Shown: positions 37,735-45,337, counted from the stretch's first letter. The stretch: DNA of 64,000 bases from Caulobacter sp. SLTY (GCF_009905535.1 NZ_JAAALA010000008.1:73487-137486); one strand, 5' to 3'. The notes: generated from the letters alone by a model not told the origin. A program made the numbers and translations.

Positions 37735-38612
37735 CGGGCGCAGCCGCCATCCAGGTTCCCGCCAGCCCGGCCGGTCGCGCCCGCCTCGACGCGCCGGCGC
37801 ACCTGAGCGACCAGGACTTCCGCCGCATCGCGGCCATCCTGCACGAGGACTCCGGCATCCACCTGTCGCCCGGGAAGACCAGCCTGGTCTATTCCCGGCT
37901 GGCCAAGCGCCTGCGCGCGCTGGGGCTCGAGAACTTCCGCGACTACTGTGACCTGGTCAGCAGCGACGAGGGCGCCCAGGAGCGCCAGACCATGCTGTCG
38001 GCGCTGACCACCAACGTCACCCACTTCTTCCGCGAGATGCACCACTTCATCGACCTGGGTCAGCAGTTGCGCGGCGGTTGGATCGACCGGGTCAAGGCGG
38101 GCGGGCGCCTGCGCATCTGGTCGGCCGGCTGTTCGTCTGGCGAAGAGCCCTACTCCATCGCCATGGCCGTGCTTGCGGCCTTTCCGGACGCGGCCAAGCA
38201 TGACGTCCGCATCCTGGCCACCGACATCGACCCGATCATCGTCCAGAAGGGCCGCAACGGCGTCTATCCCGCCAAGAACGCCGAGTCCGTGCCCCCGGCG
38301 ATGCGCGACCGCTTCCTGGTCCGCCATGGCCAGGACGAGGTCGCCGTGTCTGACCAAGTGCGCCAGCTGGTCGCCTTCCGCGAGCTGAACCTGATGGCCC
38401 AATGGCCGATGAAGGGTCGGTTCGACGCCATCTTCTGCCGCAACGTGGCGATCTACTTCGAGGAAGAGACCCAGGAGCGGCTGTGGGCGCGCTACGCGCC
38501 GCTCCTCAACAGCGATGGCCGCCTCTACGTGGGCCATTCGGAACGGGTCAACGATCGCCAGTTCGTCACCGCCGGCCTGACCGCCTACCGCCTTGCGAAC
38601 GGTGTGGCATGA
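37731..38612 (+). CDS. cheR: Chemotaxis protein methyltransferase CheR
   Basis: 293 residues. N-terminal helical domain ([29 protein letters not shown]), SAM site [18 protein letters not shown], and the [13 protein letters not shown] motif. Methylates receptor glutamates for adaptation, tethered by the WEEF tail of the receptor in this operon. Starts on the last A of cheW and overlaps cheB by four bases. Confidence 0.96.
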   Translation: MTGAAAIQVPASPAGRARLDAPAHLSDQDFRRIAAILHEDSGIHLSPGKTSLVYSRLAKRLRALGLENFRDYCDLVSSDEGAQERQTMLSALTTNVTHFFREMHHFIDLGQQLRGGWIDRVKAGGRLRIWSAGCSSGEEPYSIAMAVLAAFPDAAKHDVRILATDIDPIIVQKGRNGVYPAKNAESVPPAMRDRFLVRHGQDEVAVSDQVRQLVAFRELNLMAQWPMKGRFDAIFCRNVAIYFEEETQERLWARYAPLLNSDGRLYVGHSERVNDRQFVTAGLTAYRLANGVA

Positions 38613-39640
38613 GCCGGGTGCGCGTCCTCGTCGTCGATGATTCCGCCACCATGCGGGGGCTGATCTCCGCCAGCCTGCGCCGGGATCCGGAGATCGAGGT
38701 GGTCGGCTCGGCCGGCGATCCGTTGGAGGCGCGCGCGGCCATCAAGGCCCTCGACCCGGATGTCATTACCCTGGACGTCGAGATGCCGAACATGAACGGC
38801 ATCGACTTCCTGGAGCGGCTGATGAGGCTGCGCCCCATGCCGGTGGTGATGGTCTCCACCCTCACCCAGCGCGGCGCCGAGATCACCCTGGAGGCGCTGG
38901 AGATCGGCGCCGTCGACTGTGTCGGCAAGCCGGTTGGCGCCCATGCCGGCGACGGCTTCGACCGGCTGGCGGAGAAGGTCAAGGCCGCCGCCCGCGCCCG
39001 CGTCCGCACCACGGGCGACCGCCAGCCGACCGCCACCCGCCGCGACTTCCGCGGCGGCGAGGGCATGCTGGTGGCGCTGGGCGCCTCAACCGGCGGGGTC
39101 GAGGCCCTGATCACCGTGCTGAGCGCCTTCCCGGCCAACTGCCCGCCGACGGTGATCACCCAACATATGCCGGCCAACTTCACCACCAGCTTCGCCGCCC
39201 GCCTGGACCGCATCTGCGCCCCGAAGGTGCAGGAGGCCCATGACGGCGCCCCGCTGTCCGAAGGGATGGTCTACCTGGCCCCCGGCGGCGAACGGCACCT
39301 GAAGGTCGCCGGCCATCGCCACCTGACCTGTCAGCTGGTCGCCGAAGATCCTGTCAGCGGCCACCGCCCCTCAGTGGACGTCCTGTTCCATTCCGTCGCC
39401 GCGACCGGCCGCCCGGCCGTCGGCGCCATCCTGACCGGCATGGGCAAGGACGGCGCCGACGGGCTGCTGGCCATGCGCCAGGCCGGCGCCCGAACCTTCG
39501 GCCAGGACGAGGCCAGCTGCGTCGTCTACGGCATGCCCCGCGCCGCCTACGGCCTCGGCGCCGTCGAACGCGAGGCCCCGTTGGATGCAATCGGGGGGCT
39601 TATCCTGGACGCCTGTGAATCCCTGTCGAGGGTCAATTAG
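38609..39640 (+). CDS. cheB: Protein-glutamate methylesterase CheB
   Basis: 343 residues from ATG 38609. N-terminal receiver with D10/D11 and phosphoacceptor D56 ([11 protein letters not shown]), linker, and C-terminal methylesterase with the catalytic set S160 (GASTGG), H186 (QHMP) and D281 (MGKDGADG). Removes methyl groups from receptors when phosphorylated by CheA, counteracting CheR. Followed without gap by the second cheY (stop 39640, start 39641). Confidence 0.97.
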   Translation: MSRVRVLVVDDSATMRGLISASLRRDPEIEVVGSAGDPLEARAAIKALDPDVITLDVEMPNMNGIDFLERLMRLRPMPVVMVSTLTQRGAEITLEALEIGAVDCVGKPVGAHAGDGFDRLAEKVKAAARARVRTTGDRQPTATRRDFRGGEGMLVALGASTGGVEALITVLSAFPANCPPTVITQHMPANFTTSFAARLDRICAPKVQEAHDGAPLSEGMVYLAPGGERHLKVAGHRHLTCQLVAEDPVSGHRPSVDVLFHSVAATGRPAVGAILTGMGKDGADGLLAMRQAGARTFGQDEASCVVYGMPRAAYGLGAVEREAPLDAIGGLILDACESLSRVN

Positions 39641-40030
39641 ATGCCTGCTCCCGCTTCCATTTCCACCCTCATCGTCGATGATCAGATGACCATGCGGGCC
39701 CTGGTCCGCGCCGCCTTGAATCAGATCGGCATCACCGAAATCCGCGAGGCGCCCGATGGCGAGGCCGGCTTGCGCAGCCTTGTCTCCAGTCCGGCCAATC
39801 TGGTGATCAGCGACTACAACATGCCGAAGCTGGACGGCCTTGGCCTGCTGCGGGCCGTGCGCTCCTACGCGCCGCTGAAGAACACTGCTTTCATCATGCT
39901 GACCGGCCGGGCCGACATCGACCTGGTGGCCCGCGCGCGCCAGTTCGGGGTCAACAACTACCTCGTCAAGCCGTTCACCACCCAGACGCTGAAGCAGAAG
40001 ATCAGCGAAGTCTTCGGTCCCCTCGGATGA
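39641..40030 (+). CDS. cheY: Chemotaxis response regulator CheY (second copy)
   Basis: 129-residue receiver. D13/D14, phosphoacceptor D58 (LVISDYNMPKLDG), Thr in IMLTGR and K110 in VKPFTT are all present. More divergent from the first cheY than expected for redundant copies (FGVNNYLVKPFTTQTLKQKI), and closer to the canonical CheY that faces the motor. It occupies the CheYII position in Caulobacter. Confidence 0.94.
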   Translation: MPAPASISTLIVDDQMTMRALVRAALNQIGITEIREAPDGEAGLRSLVSSPANLVISDYNMPKLDGLGLLRAVRSYAPLKNTAFIMLTGRADIDLVARARQFGVNNYLVKPFTTQTLKQKISEVFGPLG

Positions 40031-40620
40031 ACATGCTCGCGGACGAGAAACATCATATCGTTCAGGGCGAGTATTTCGTCAGCGAGGATCCGCGCGCGGT
40101 CGTCTCCACCATTCTCGGGTCCTGCGTCGCCGCCTGCATGCGCGATCCGGTGGCCGGCGTCGGGGGCATGAACCACTTCCTCCTGCCCGGCGAAGGCGCC
40201 GGCCAGGAGGGCCTGCGCTACGGCGCCTATGCGATGGAACTGCTGGTCAACGGCCTGCTCCAGCGGGGCGCGCGGCGTGAGCGGCTTGAGGCCAAGCTGT
40301 TCGGCGGCGGCCGACTGCTCAAGGGCCTGACCGACATCGGGCTTCAGAACGCCGAGTTCGCCGAGCGCTTCCTGCAGGACGAAGGCATCGCCTATGGCGG
40401 TGGCAGTCTGCGTGGGGATCACGCCCGCCGCATCCAGTTCTGGCCGGTCAGCGGCCGGGTGCGTCAGCAGAAGCTGGTCGGCGACGCCACTGCCTTCGCC
40501 GCCGAGAGCCGTCCCCGCGAGCGCCGGGCGGCGCAGGAGGACATCGAACTGTTCGACGACTTCGGCGCCGGACGGCGCCCGGCGGCCCGTGAAACAGGCA
40601 ATGATCTGGAACTGTTCTGA
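40027..40620 (+). CDS. cheD: Chemoreceptor glutamine deamidase CheD
   Basis: 197 residues. GSCVAACMRDP contains the catalytic Cys, and GGMNHFLLPG contains the catalytic His; the third element is KLFGGGRLLK. Deamidates receptor glutamines and helps adaptation. The C-terminal ~25 residues are an extension with two related acidic-hydrophobic pentapeptides, DIELF and, at the very end, DLELF. The same ending (DMDLF) occurs in the next protein. Overlaps cheY by four bases. Confidence 0.95.
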   Translation: MNMLADEKHHIVQGEYFVSEDPRAVVSTILGSCVAACMRDPVAGVGGMNHFLLPGEGAGQEGLRYGAYAMELLVNGLLQRGARRERLEAKLFGGGRLLKGLTDIGLQNAEFAERFLQDEGIAYGGGSLRGDHARRIQFWPVSGRVRQQKLVGDATAFAAESRPRERRAAQEDIELFDDFGAGRRPAARETGNDLELF

Positions 40621-40622
40621 CC

Positions 40623-40973
40623 ATGAGCCAGCCCCACGCCACCATCCCCCTGCCCGACCTGCTCACCCAGGTCGGCCGGGAGTTCGACGACCTGGCTCGC
40701 GAAGTCGAGCAGCTGCAGGAAACGCTGTCAGACGTCCTGCTGGGCGCCCGCCAGAACCCTGAATTGCTGCATCAGGCGCAGGCTCTGGACCACGTCTTCC
40801 AGCACATGGCCCAACTGGCCGTGATCGTCTCGCGCGCCGCCGACCAGGCTCCGGCCGAATGGCGGGTGCCTGCCGAACCGGTGCTGCGGGACGTCTCCCT
40901 GTCCGGCCTGGTCGGCCGGCTGACCGGAGCGCCGGTAGAGCCGGTCGCGGCCGGGGACATGGACCTGTTCTAG
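40623..40973 (+). CDS. cheU: Chemotaxis operon protein CheU
   Basis: 116 residues, mainly helical (LLTQVGREFDDLAREVEQLQETLSDVLLGARQ, then LDHVFQHMAQLAVIVSRAADQ), probably a coiled-coil pair, and a short tail ending DMDLF. The name follows the gene at this position in the Caulobacter chemotaxis operon. No enzymatic motif; function not established. The helical core could be a docking or phosphatase-like scaffold, but I see no CheZ or CheC signature. Its TAG overlaps the GTG of the next gene. Confidence 0.8.
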   Translation: MSQPHATIPLPDLLTQVGREFDDLAREVEQLQETLSDVLLGARQNPELLHQAQALDHVFQHMAQLAVIVSRAADQAPAEWRVPAEPVLRDVSLSGLVGRLTGAPVEPVAAGDMDLF

Positions 40974-41572
40974 TGGCCCTCGACATCGAATCCCGGGCCC
41001 GGTTCAACCTCAAGAGCGCCACGATCTTGCTGGTCGAGACGCCCGGGGTGAATATGGACATCCTGTCCCAGATCCTGATGGGCTTCGGGGCCAAGGCGAT
41101 GCACCGCTGCGACAGCGCAGTCGACGCCCGCACCACGATCGGCCGCACCGAGATGGACCTGATGGTGATCTCGCCATTCCTGGCCGACGAATGCGGCTAT
41201 GAGCTGGTGCAGTGGATCCGCAGAGAAGCACCGGACCCCAACAAGTTCGCGCCGATCATCATGGTTTCGCCGCACACCGAGCAGTCCAAGGTCGCCCGCG
41301 CCCGGGACTGCGGCGCGCACTTCCTGGTCGCCAAGCCGCTTACGCCCGCGGTGATCCTGGAGCGGATCATCTGGGTCGCCCGCTCGCAGCGCCCCTTCGT
41401 TTCCTGCGACACCTATGTGGGGCCGGAGCGGCGCTTCAAATTCGAAGGGCCGCCGGCCACGGGCGGGCGGCGACGCGACGATCTGCCAGAGACCGTCGGC
41501 GAAGCCGTCGAACCCAACATGTCCCAAGACCAGATCGACGCCCTGATGGCGCCGCGCAAGGTAGCGATATGA
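40973..41572 (+). CDS. cheYIII: Pseudo-receiver CheY-like protein (CheYIII position) with FliM-like tail
   Basis: 199 residues from GTG 40973 (TAGTG junction with cheU). A receiver fold is evident (LKSATILLVETPGVNMDIL, MDLMVISPFLADECGYELV, IIMVSPH, FLVAKPLTP), but the acid pair reads E22/T23 and the phosphoacceptor site is S67; only K121 remains. It should therefore not be phosphorylated normally. After residue 145 comes an arginine-rich tail (GPERRFKF, then GGRRRDD), reminiscent of c-di-GMP-binding Cle-type CheY proteins of Caulobacter. The extreme C-terminus MSQDQIDALMA (183-193) closely resembles the FliM N-terminal SQxEIDALL peptide that CheY-P binds. Both tail readings are inferences. 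Confidence 0.85.
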   Translation: MALDIESRARFNLKSATILLVETPGVNMDILSQILMGFGAKAMHRCDSAVDARTTIGRTEMDLMVISPFLADECGYELVQWIRREAPDPNKFAPIIMVSPHTEQSKVARARDCGAHFLVAKPLTPAVILERIIWVARSQRPFVSCDTYVGPERRFKFEGPPATGGRRRDDLPETVGEAVEPNMSQDQIDALMAPRKVAI

Positions 41573-42057
41573 GTGAAGTCCACTACTACCGGCCGAAGAT
41601 GAAGCTGGCGAAGATGCTCCGCGAGCCGGGCGGCAAGACCGTGGCCGAGGCGGTCAGAGACGCCAATGCCGGGCTGGAAAGCATCAGCGCCGATTGCATG
41701 GACGAGGTCGACGCCTTCATCGGCCGCATTGAGGCGACCTTCGCCGCCCTGCCCGCCGACTTCGACGCCGAGGCCCTCCATGGCCTCTACAAGGCGGCCA
41801 ACGGCCTGATCGGCCTGCCCGGCATCGTCGGCCTCTCGGAACTGGAAACCGCCGCCTACAGCCTGGCCGACCTGACGGATCGGATGATCGCCGCCGGCCG
41901 CTTCGAGCGCGAAGCGGCCCGCGTCCATGTCCAGGCCCTGCGCCTGCTACGCCGCCCCGACGCCCTGGGCGTCGCCGGCCTCGGCGAAGTTCTGGCTGGC
42001 CTGGCCCAGGTGCGCGACAAGTTCCGCGCAATGGACGTTCAAGCGGCCTCCGACTAA
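41569..42057 (+). CDS. cheE: CheE, HPt-like protein lacking the phosphoacceptor His
   Basis: 162 residues, last gene of the operon, starting on ATGA overlap. Residues 70-101 (LHGLYKAANGLIGLPGIVGL, SELETAAYSLAD) align without gaps to the P1/HPt helix of CheA from this operon, but the phosphoacceptor His is N78 and the HxxKG lysine is Ile. This is therefore a degenerate histidine-phosphotransfer fold that may bind receivers without transferring phosphate. The N-terminus is basic (YYRPKMKLAKMLREPGGK). The stop shares CTAA with the stop of the convergent GST gene. Confidence 0.8.
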   Translation: MSEVHYYRPKMKLAKMLREPGGKTVAEAVRDANAGLESISADCMDEVDAFIGRIEATFAALPADFDAEALHGLYKAANGLIGLPGIVGLSELETAAYSLADLTDRMIAAGRFEREAARVHVQALRLLRRPDALGVAGLGEVLAGLAQVRDKFRAMDVQAASD

Positions 42058-42758
42058 CCCTTGCTGGGGATTAGCAGGCCACGCTGAACCGCGGGTCGCG
42101 CGAGTCCCCGCTCCAGCCAGGCCGGAACCGCCTTCAGGCTGTCGAAGTCGACGATCTCCCGCGCCTCGTAGAAGCCGATCAGGTTACGCACCCAGCCCAG
42201 GGTGGCGATATCGGCGATCGTGTAGTCCTCGCCCATCAGCCAGTCGCGCCCGGTCAGCCGCGTCTCCAGCACCCCCAGCAGTCGCTTGGCCTCGGCGACG
42301 TAGCGATCGCGCGGGCGCTTGTCCTCGTAGTCCTTGCCCGCGAACTTGTGGAAGAAGCCAAGCTGGCCGAACATCGGCCCGACGCCGCCCATCTGGAACA
42401 TCAGCCACTGGATGGTCTCGTAACGCGCCGCCGGATCGGCGGGCAGGAACTGGCCCGTCTTCTCCGCCAGATAGATCAGGATCGCCCCGGACTCGAACAG
42501 CGCCAGCGGCTTGCCGCCTGGGCCGTCCGGATCGAGGGTCGCCGGAATCTTGCCGTTGGGGTTCAGCGACAGGAACTCCGGCGTCTTCTGGTCATCCGCG
42601 CCGAAGTCGACCAGGTGGGCCTCGTAGGGCAGGCCCGTCTCCTCCAGCATGATGGAGACCTTCACCCCGTTCGGCGTGTTCAGCGAATAGAGCTGGATGC
42701 GGTCGGAATGCCGGGCAGGCCAGCGGCGGGTGATCGGGAAGGCGGCGAGATCTTGCAT
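42054..42758 (-). CDS. Glutathione-dependent oxidoreductase (YghU/YfcG-like GST)
   Basis: 234 residues from ATG 42758 (the frame continues to a TTG at 42785). IQLYSLNTPNGVKVSIMLEE carries the TPNG(V/R)K motif of the nu-class/YfcG disulfide-bond reductases, followed by LNPNGKIPATLDPDGPGG, ESGAILIYLAEKTG, the helical domain with MFQMGGVGPMFGQLGFF, and DYTIADIATLGWV. These enzymes reduce disulfides using two glutathiones. Its stop overlaps that of cheE, and there is no functional tie to chemotaxis. Confidence 0.88.
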   Translation of the reverse strand: MQDLAAFPITRRWPARHSDRIQLYSLNTPNGVKVSIMLEETGLPYEAHLVDFGADDQKTPEFLSLNPNGKIPATLDPDGPGGKPLALFESGAILIYLAEKTGQFLPADPAARYETIQWLMFQMGGVGPMFGQLGFFHKFAGKDYEDKRPRDRYVAEAKRLLGVLETRLTGRDWLMGEDYTIADIATLGWVRNLIGFYEAREIVDFDSLKAVPAWLERGLARPAVQRGLLIPSKG

Positions 42759-42809
42759 CCAGGGCAGATGGGGTCGGCCGGCCAATTCTCAAGCTGAGCT
42801 GGAAGGGGT

Positions 42810-42854
42810 GTGCGCCTGGCTCCAGGGGCTGGGGGGAGGCAGAGCCAGGCGCAC
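42810..42854. repeat. 13-base perfect inverted repeat
   Basis: GTGCGCCTGGCTC (42810-42822) and GAGCCAGGCGCAC (42842-42854) are exactly complementary around a 19-base loop. It lies in the gap between the permease gene (stop 42990) and the GST gene (start 42758). No T-run follows on either strand, so it is not a classical terminator. Possible transcript-end hairpin or a REP-like unit. Confidence 0.55.
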
Positions 42855-42989
42855 GGGAACCGACATCGTGAGCGGCATAGCGGCCTGCGTCACCAGAGGG
42901 GCCCGGTTCATTTATGGACATGGTGGCCGCCCCTCCCGTCGCCAAGAGGTCCCCACATGAGTTTCCGCAATCACCGCGATTGGGGCGGG

Positions 42990-43955
42990 CTATCCGGTGA
43001 GAAAGCGGGTCGCCATGGCATGGCAGAGCGGGATCCCGATCAGCAGGTTGAACGGGAAGGTCACGGCGAGCGGAACGGTCACATAGACGCCAGCGTCCGC
43101 CTGCGGCAGCGCCAGCCGCATGGCGGCCGGAACGGCGATGTAGGAGGCTGAGGCCGCCAGCACCATCAGCATGGCCGCTTCCGGCGCCGGCACCGCGAAC
43201 AGGGCCGACAGCAGTCCCGCGACGAGGCCTCCGGACAGCGGGATGAGGACGCCGCTGGCCAACAGCGGCCCACCGATCCGCCGACCGCTGGTCAACGCGC
43301 GAGACGCCACCAGCCCCATGTCCAGCAGGAAGAGACAGAGCACGCCCGGGAACAGGTCCACGACGAACGGCGACAGCTTCGCCAGACCGGAGGCGCCGGT
43401 CGCCAGGCCGATCAGGAAGCTGCCCGCGAGAACCACCAGCGCCCCGTTGGTGAACACCTCATGCAGGCGCCCCTGGCCCCGCCCCTCTGTCTCTGTCGTC
43501 CCCCGCGCCAGCAGCAGGGCGACCAGGATGGCCGGCGCCTCCATCAGCGCCAGCACGGCGGCCATGTAGCCGCCGGCCGGGGAGCCCGCCTCCGCGAAGT
43601 AGGCGCCGGCCGCGGCGAAGGTCACCAGGGACACCGAACCATAGGCCGCCGCGAGGCCGGCCGCCGTCGCCTGATCCAGGCCGCACAGCCTGCGGACGGC
43701 CGGAAAGACGCAGAGCGGCAGCAGCACGCTCAGCCCCACCCCGAGCAGGGCGACCATGGCCATCTCCGCGTGAAATCCCTCCGCCCGGGCCGCCACCCCA
43801 CCTTTGAAGCCGATGCAGAGCATCAGATAGAGCGCCAGGGTCTTGGACACCGCCTCGGGGATACTGAGGTCCGAGCGCACGAACCCGGCTCCCATTCCCA
43901 GCAGGAAGAACAGGATGGGTGGCGCAAGCAGGGTCGAGGCGAGATCTATGGACAT
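42990..43955 (-). CDS. Sodium-dependent bicarbonate transporter-family permease (SbtA/DUF897)
   Basis: 321 residues from ATG 43955 (GGAG upstream), about ten membrane segments. MSIDLASTLLAPPILFFLLGMGAGFVRSDLSIPEA, LMLCIGFKGG and LAAAYGSVSLVTFAAA are typical of the SbtA-like family. Cyanobacterial SbtA takes up bicarbonate with sodium. In heterotrophs the substrate is not shown. A LysR gene diverges upstream with 90 bases between starts. No SbtB-like regulator is seen. Confidence 0.88.
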   Translation of the reverse strand: MSIDLASTLLAPPILFFLLGMGAGFVRSDLSIPEAVSKTLALYLMLCIGFKGGVAARAEGFHAEMAMVALLGVGLSVLLPLCVFPAVRRLCGLDQATAAGLAAAYGSVSLVTFAAAGAYFAEAGSPAGGYMAAVLALMEAPAILVALLLARGTTETEGRGQGRLHEVFTNGALVVLAGSFLIGLATGASGLAKLSPFVVDLFPGVLCLFLLDMGLVASRALTSGRRIGGPLLASGVLIPLSGGLVAGLLSALFAVPAPEAAMLMVLAASASYIAVPAAMRLALPQADAGVYVTVPLAVTFPFNLLIGIPLCHAMATRFLTG

Positions 43956-44029
43956 GCGGAGCTCCGTGAACGCCGCGCCCCATAGAGGCGTCAGGTCGAT
44001 GGCTGGGGTTGAAATGCGCCATGGCAACA

Positions 44030-44044
44030 ATAAGATTTCTCAAT
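44030..44044. promoter_or_regulatory. Candidate LysR-type operator, upstream copy
   Basis: ATAAGATTTCTCAAT lies just upstream of the LysR start (44046) in the divergent gap with the permease. It matches 10 of 15 positions with ATTAGGTTTTCCAAT just after the LysR gene. Its T-N11-A style outline (ATxxG...CAAT) fits a LysR-type site. Chance similarity is possible. Confidence 0.4.
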
Positions 44045-44045
44045 C

Positions 44046-44948
44046 ATGCCTGAACGTACCAAGCGAAACGTCAATCTTGACCTCGACCTCATCCGCACCT
44101 TCGTGGCGGTCGTCGAGGCGCACAGCTTCACCAAGGCCGGCCGGCGGCTAGGCCGCAGCCAGTCGGCGATCAGCCTGCAGATGCGGCGGCTGGAGGATCA
44201 GGTCGGGGCGGTCCTGCTGTCCCGCGATCCCCGCCATGTGGTGCTGACCGCGGCGGGAGAGGCCTTTCTCCCCCAGGCGCGCCGTCTATTGCGGCTGAAT
44301 GACGAGATCCTTTCCGAGGTGCGCGGTGACGATATAGAGGGCGAGGTGCGGCTGGGCGCGCCGGAGGATTTCGCCACCGTCCACCTGCCGGAGATCCTCG
44401 GCGAGTTCGCGCGCCAGCATCCGAAGGTGGCGCTGACCGTCACCTGCGACCTGACCCTCCACCTCCTGGAGCGACTGCGGGAGGGCCAGCTCGACGTCGC
44501 CCTCGTCAAGCGCGAGCCCCTGGGTCCCGACCAGGGCATCCGTGTGTGGCGCGAACCGCTGGTCTGGGTCGGGGCGGACCGCAGCCTGCTCGACGGGAAG
44601 GCGGCGGCCCCGCTGATCCTGGCCCCCTCCCCCTGCGTCTACCGCAAGCGCGCCATCGCCGCCCTCGACACCGCCGGGCGGCCCTGGCGCTGCGCCTATA
44701 CCAGCCCCTCCCTGGCCGGGCAGCACGCGGCGCTGCGGGCGGGCCTCGGCATCACCGTGCTGCCCCGGGACATGGCGCCAGCGGACTTAGCGATCCTGGG
44801 CGAGGGAGAGGGCCTGCCAGCGCTGCCGGACACCGAGATCGCCCTGCTGCGGGCCAGAACCGCGGTGCCGACGGCGGCCAATCGCCTGGCGGAATTCGTC
44901 CTGGCGGCCCTCGACCGCCGACATGCCATGACTTCGGACGCGCCGTAG
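44046..44948 (+). CDS. LysR family transcriptional regulator
   Basis: 300 residues. N-terminal winged HTH: LDLIRTFVAVVEAHSFTKAGRRLGRSQSAISLQMRRLED, then the two-lobed effector-binding domain with GITVLPRDMAPADLAILG near 240. It is divergent from the permease gene, and regulators of this arrangement normally control the divergent neighbour together with themselves. The N-terminal MPERTKRNVNLDLD extension is basic. The effector is unknown; a carboxylate or inorganic-ion signal would fit the permease, but that is a guess. Confidence 0.92.
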   Translation: MPERTKRNVNLDLDLIRTFVAVVEAHSFTKAGRRLGRSQSAISLQMRRLEDQVGAVLLSRDPRHVVLTAAGEAFLPQARRLLRLNDEILSEVRGDDIEGEVRLGAPEDFATVHLPEILGEFARQHPKVALTVTCDLTLHLLERLREGQLDVALVKREPLGPDQGIRVWREPLVWVGADRSLLDGKAAAPLILAPSPCVYRKRAIAALDTAGRPWRCAYTSPSLAGQHAALRAGLGITVLPRDMAPADLAILGEGEGLPALPDTEIALLRARTAVPTAANRLAEFVLAALDRRHAMTSDAP

Positions 44949-44963
44949 CTTCCGGACGCCATG

Positions 44964-44978
44964 ATTAGGTTTTCCAAT
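44964..44978. promoter_or_regulatory. Candidate LysR-type operator, downstream copy in a palindrome
   Basis: ATTAGGTTTTCCAAT, part of the perfect palindrome CATGATT (44960-44966) / AATCATG (44976-44982) with a nine-base loop. It lies 16 bases after the LysR stop, and its neighbouring bases CAATCATGCC repeat those around the LysR start (44041-44050). It may be a second binding site or a local duplication. Confidence 0.4.
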
Positions 44979-45003
44979 CATGCCGTTCAGCAGTCATCAT
45001 CCT

Positions 45004-45120
45004 GCGCCCCCTTGCGATTGAGGGGCGAGCCTACAAATCCAGCCCGCGGACCGGGCCCCTCTGGCGACTGATGTCGTGATGTCGGACCGCATCGGGAGCG
45101 CCCGATGCCGTCGGCCCGAC
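45004..45120 (+). ncRNA. Structured 5' leader of the TerC operon, riboswitch candidate
   Basis: The ~170 bases before the 61-residue gene can fold into consecutive hairpins. These are CGCCCC/GGGGCG (45005-45010 with 45022-45027), GCCCG/CGGGC (45042-45046 with 45052-45056), and a strong compound stem, GTCGG/CCGAC (45081-45085 with 45116-45120) closing over the perfect eight-pair GCATCGGG/CCCGATGC (45089-45096 with 45101-45108). TerC/Alx genes are well-known hosts of the manganese yybP-ykoY riboswitch. I did not see its conserved GGGGAGUAG core, so the class is unassigned. Confidence 0.45.
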
Positions 45121-45151
45121 TGCGTCGCGCTCCTTCATGAGGAGCAACGGA

Positions 45152-45337
45152 ATGACACATCCTGCCAGACTGAATGGCCTGCGGGCCGAACTCAACCATA
45201 TCGGCGCCGCGCTCGCCGGGCTTCGCGATCCTGAGAAGATGGAACGGCTTCGCCAACGCCGGGCGGAACTGCGCGAGGAACTGATCGCCCTGGAGATCGA
45301 ACTGAGCGCCCAAGGCTGGCGACGGAGGGCCGGCTGA
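45152..45337 (+). CDS. Small amphipathic-helix protein upstream of TerC
   Basis: 61 residues, rich in Arg, Glu and Leu (LRAELNHIGAALAGLRDPEKMERLRQRRAELREELIALEIEL), predicted to be two helices of a coiled-coil hairpin. GAGGAG precedes ATG 45152 at proper distance, and its TGA overlaps the ATG of the TerC gene, so it is translated and coupled to it. Not recognised; may be a TerC regulatory partner or simply a leader-controlled cistron. Confidence 0.7.
   Translation: MTHPARLNGLRAELNHIGAALAGLRDPEKMERLRQRRAELREELIALEIELSAQGWRRRAG

Noticed and set aside
40500-40973. Sliding-clamp binding motif at the CheD and CheU tails
   Set aside because: The QLxLF consensus needs Gln at the first position; the tails have Asp, and the proteins are chemotaxis proteins.
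44983-45151. yybP-ykoY manganese riboswitch before TerC
   Set aside because: Position fits, but I could not find the conserved GGGGAGUAG-type core, so I list only an unclassified structured leader.
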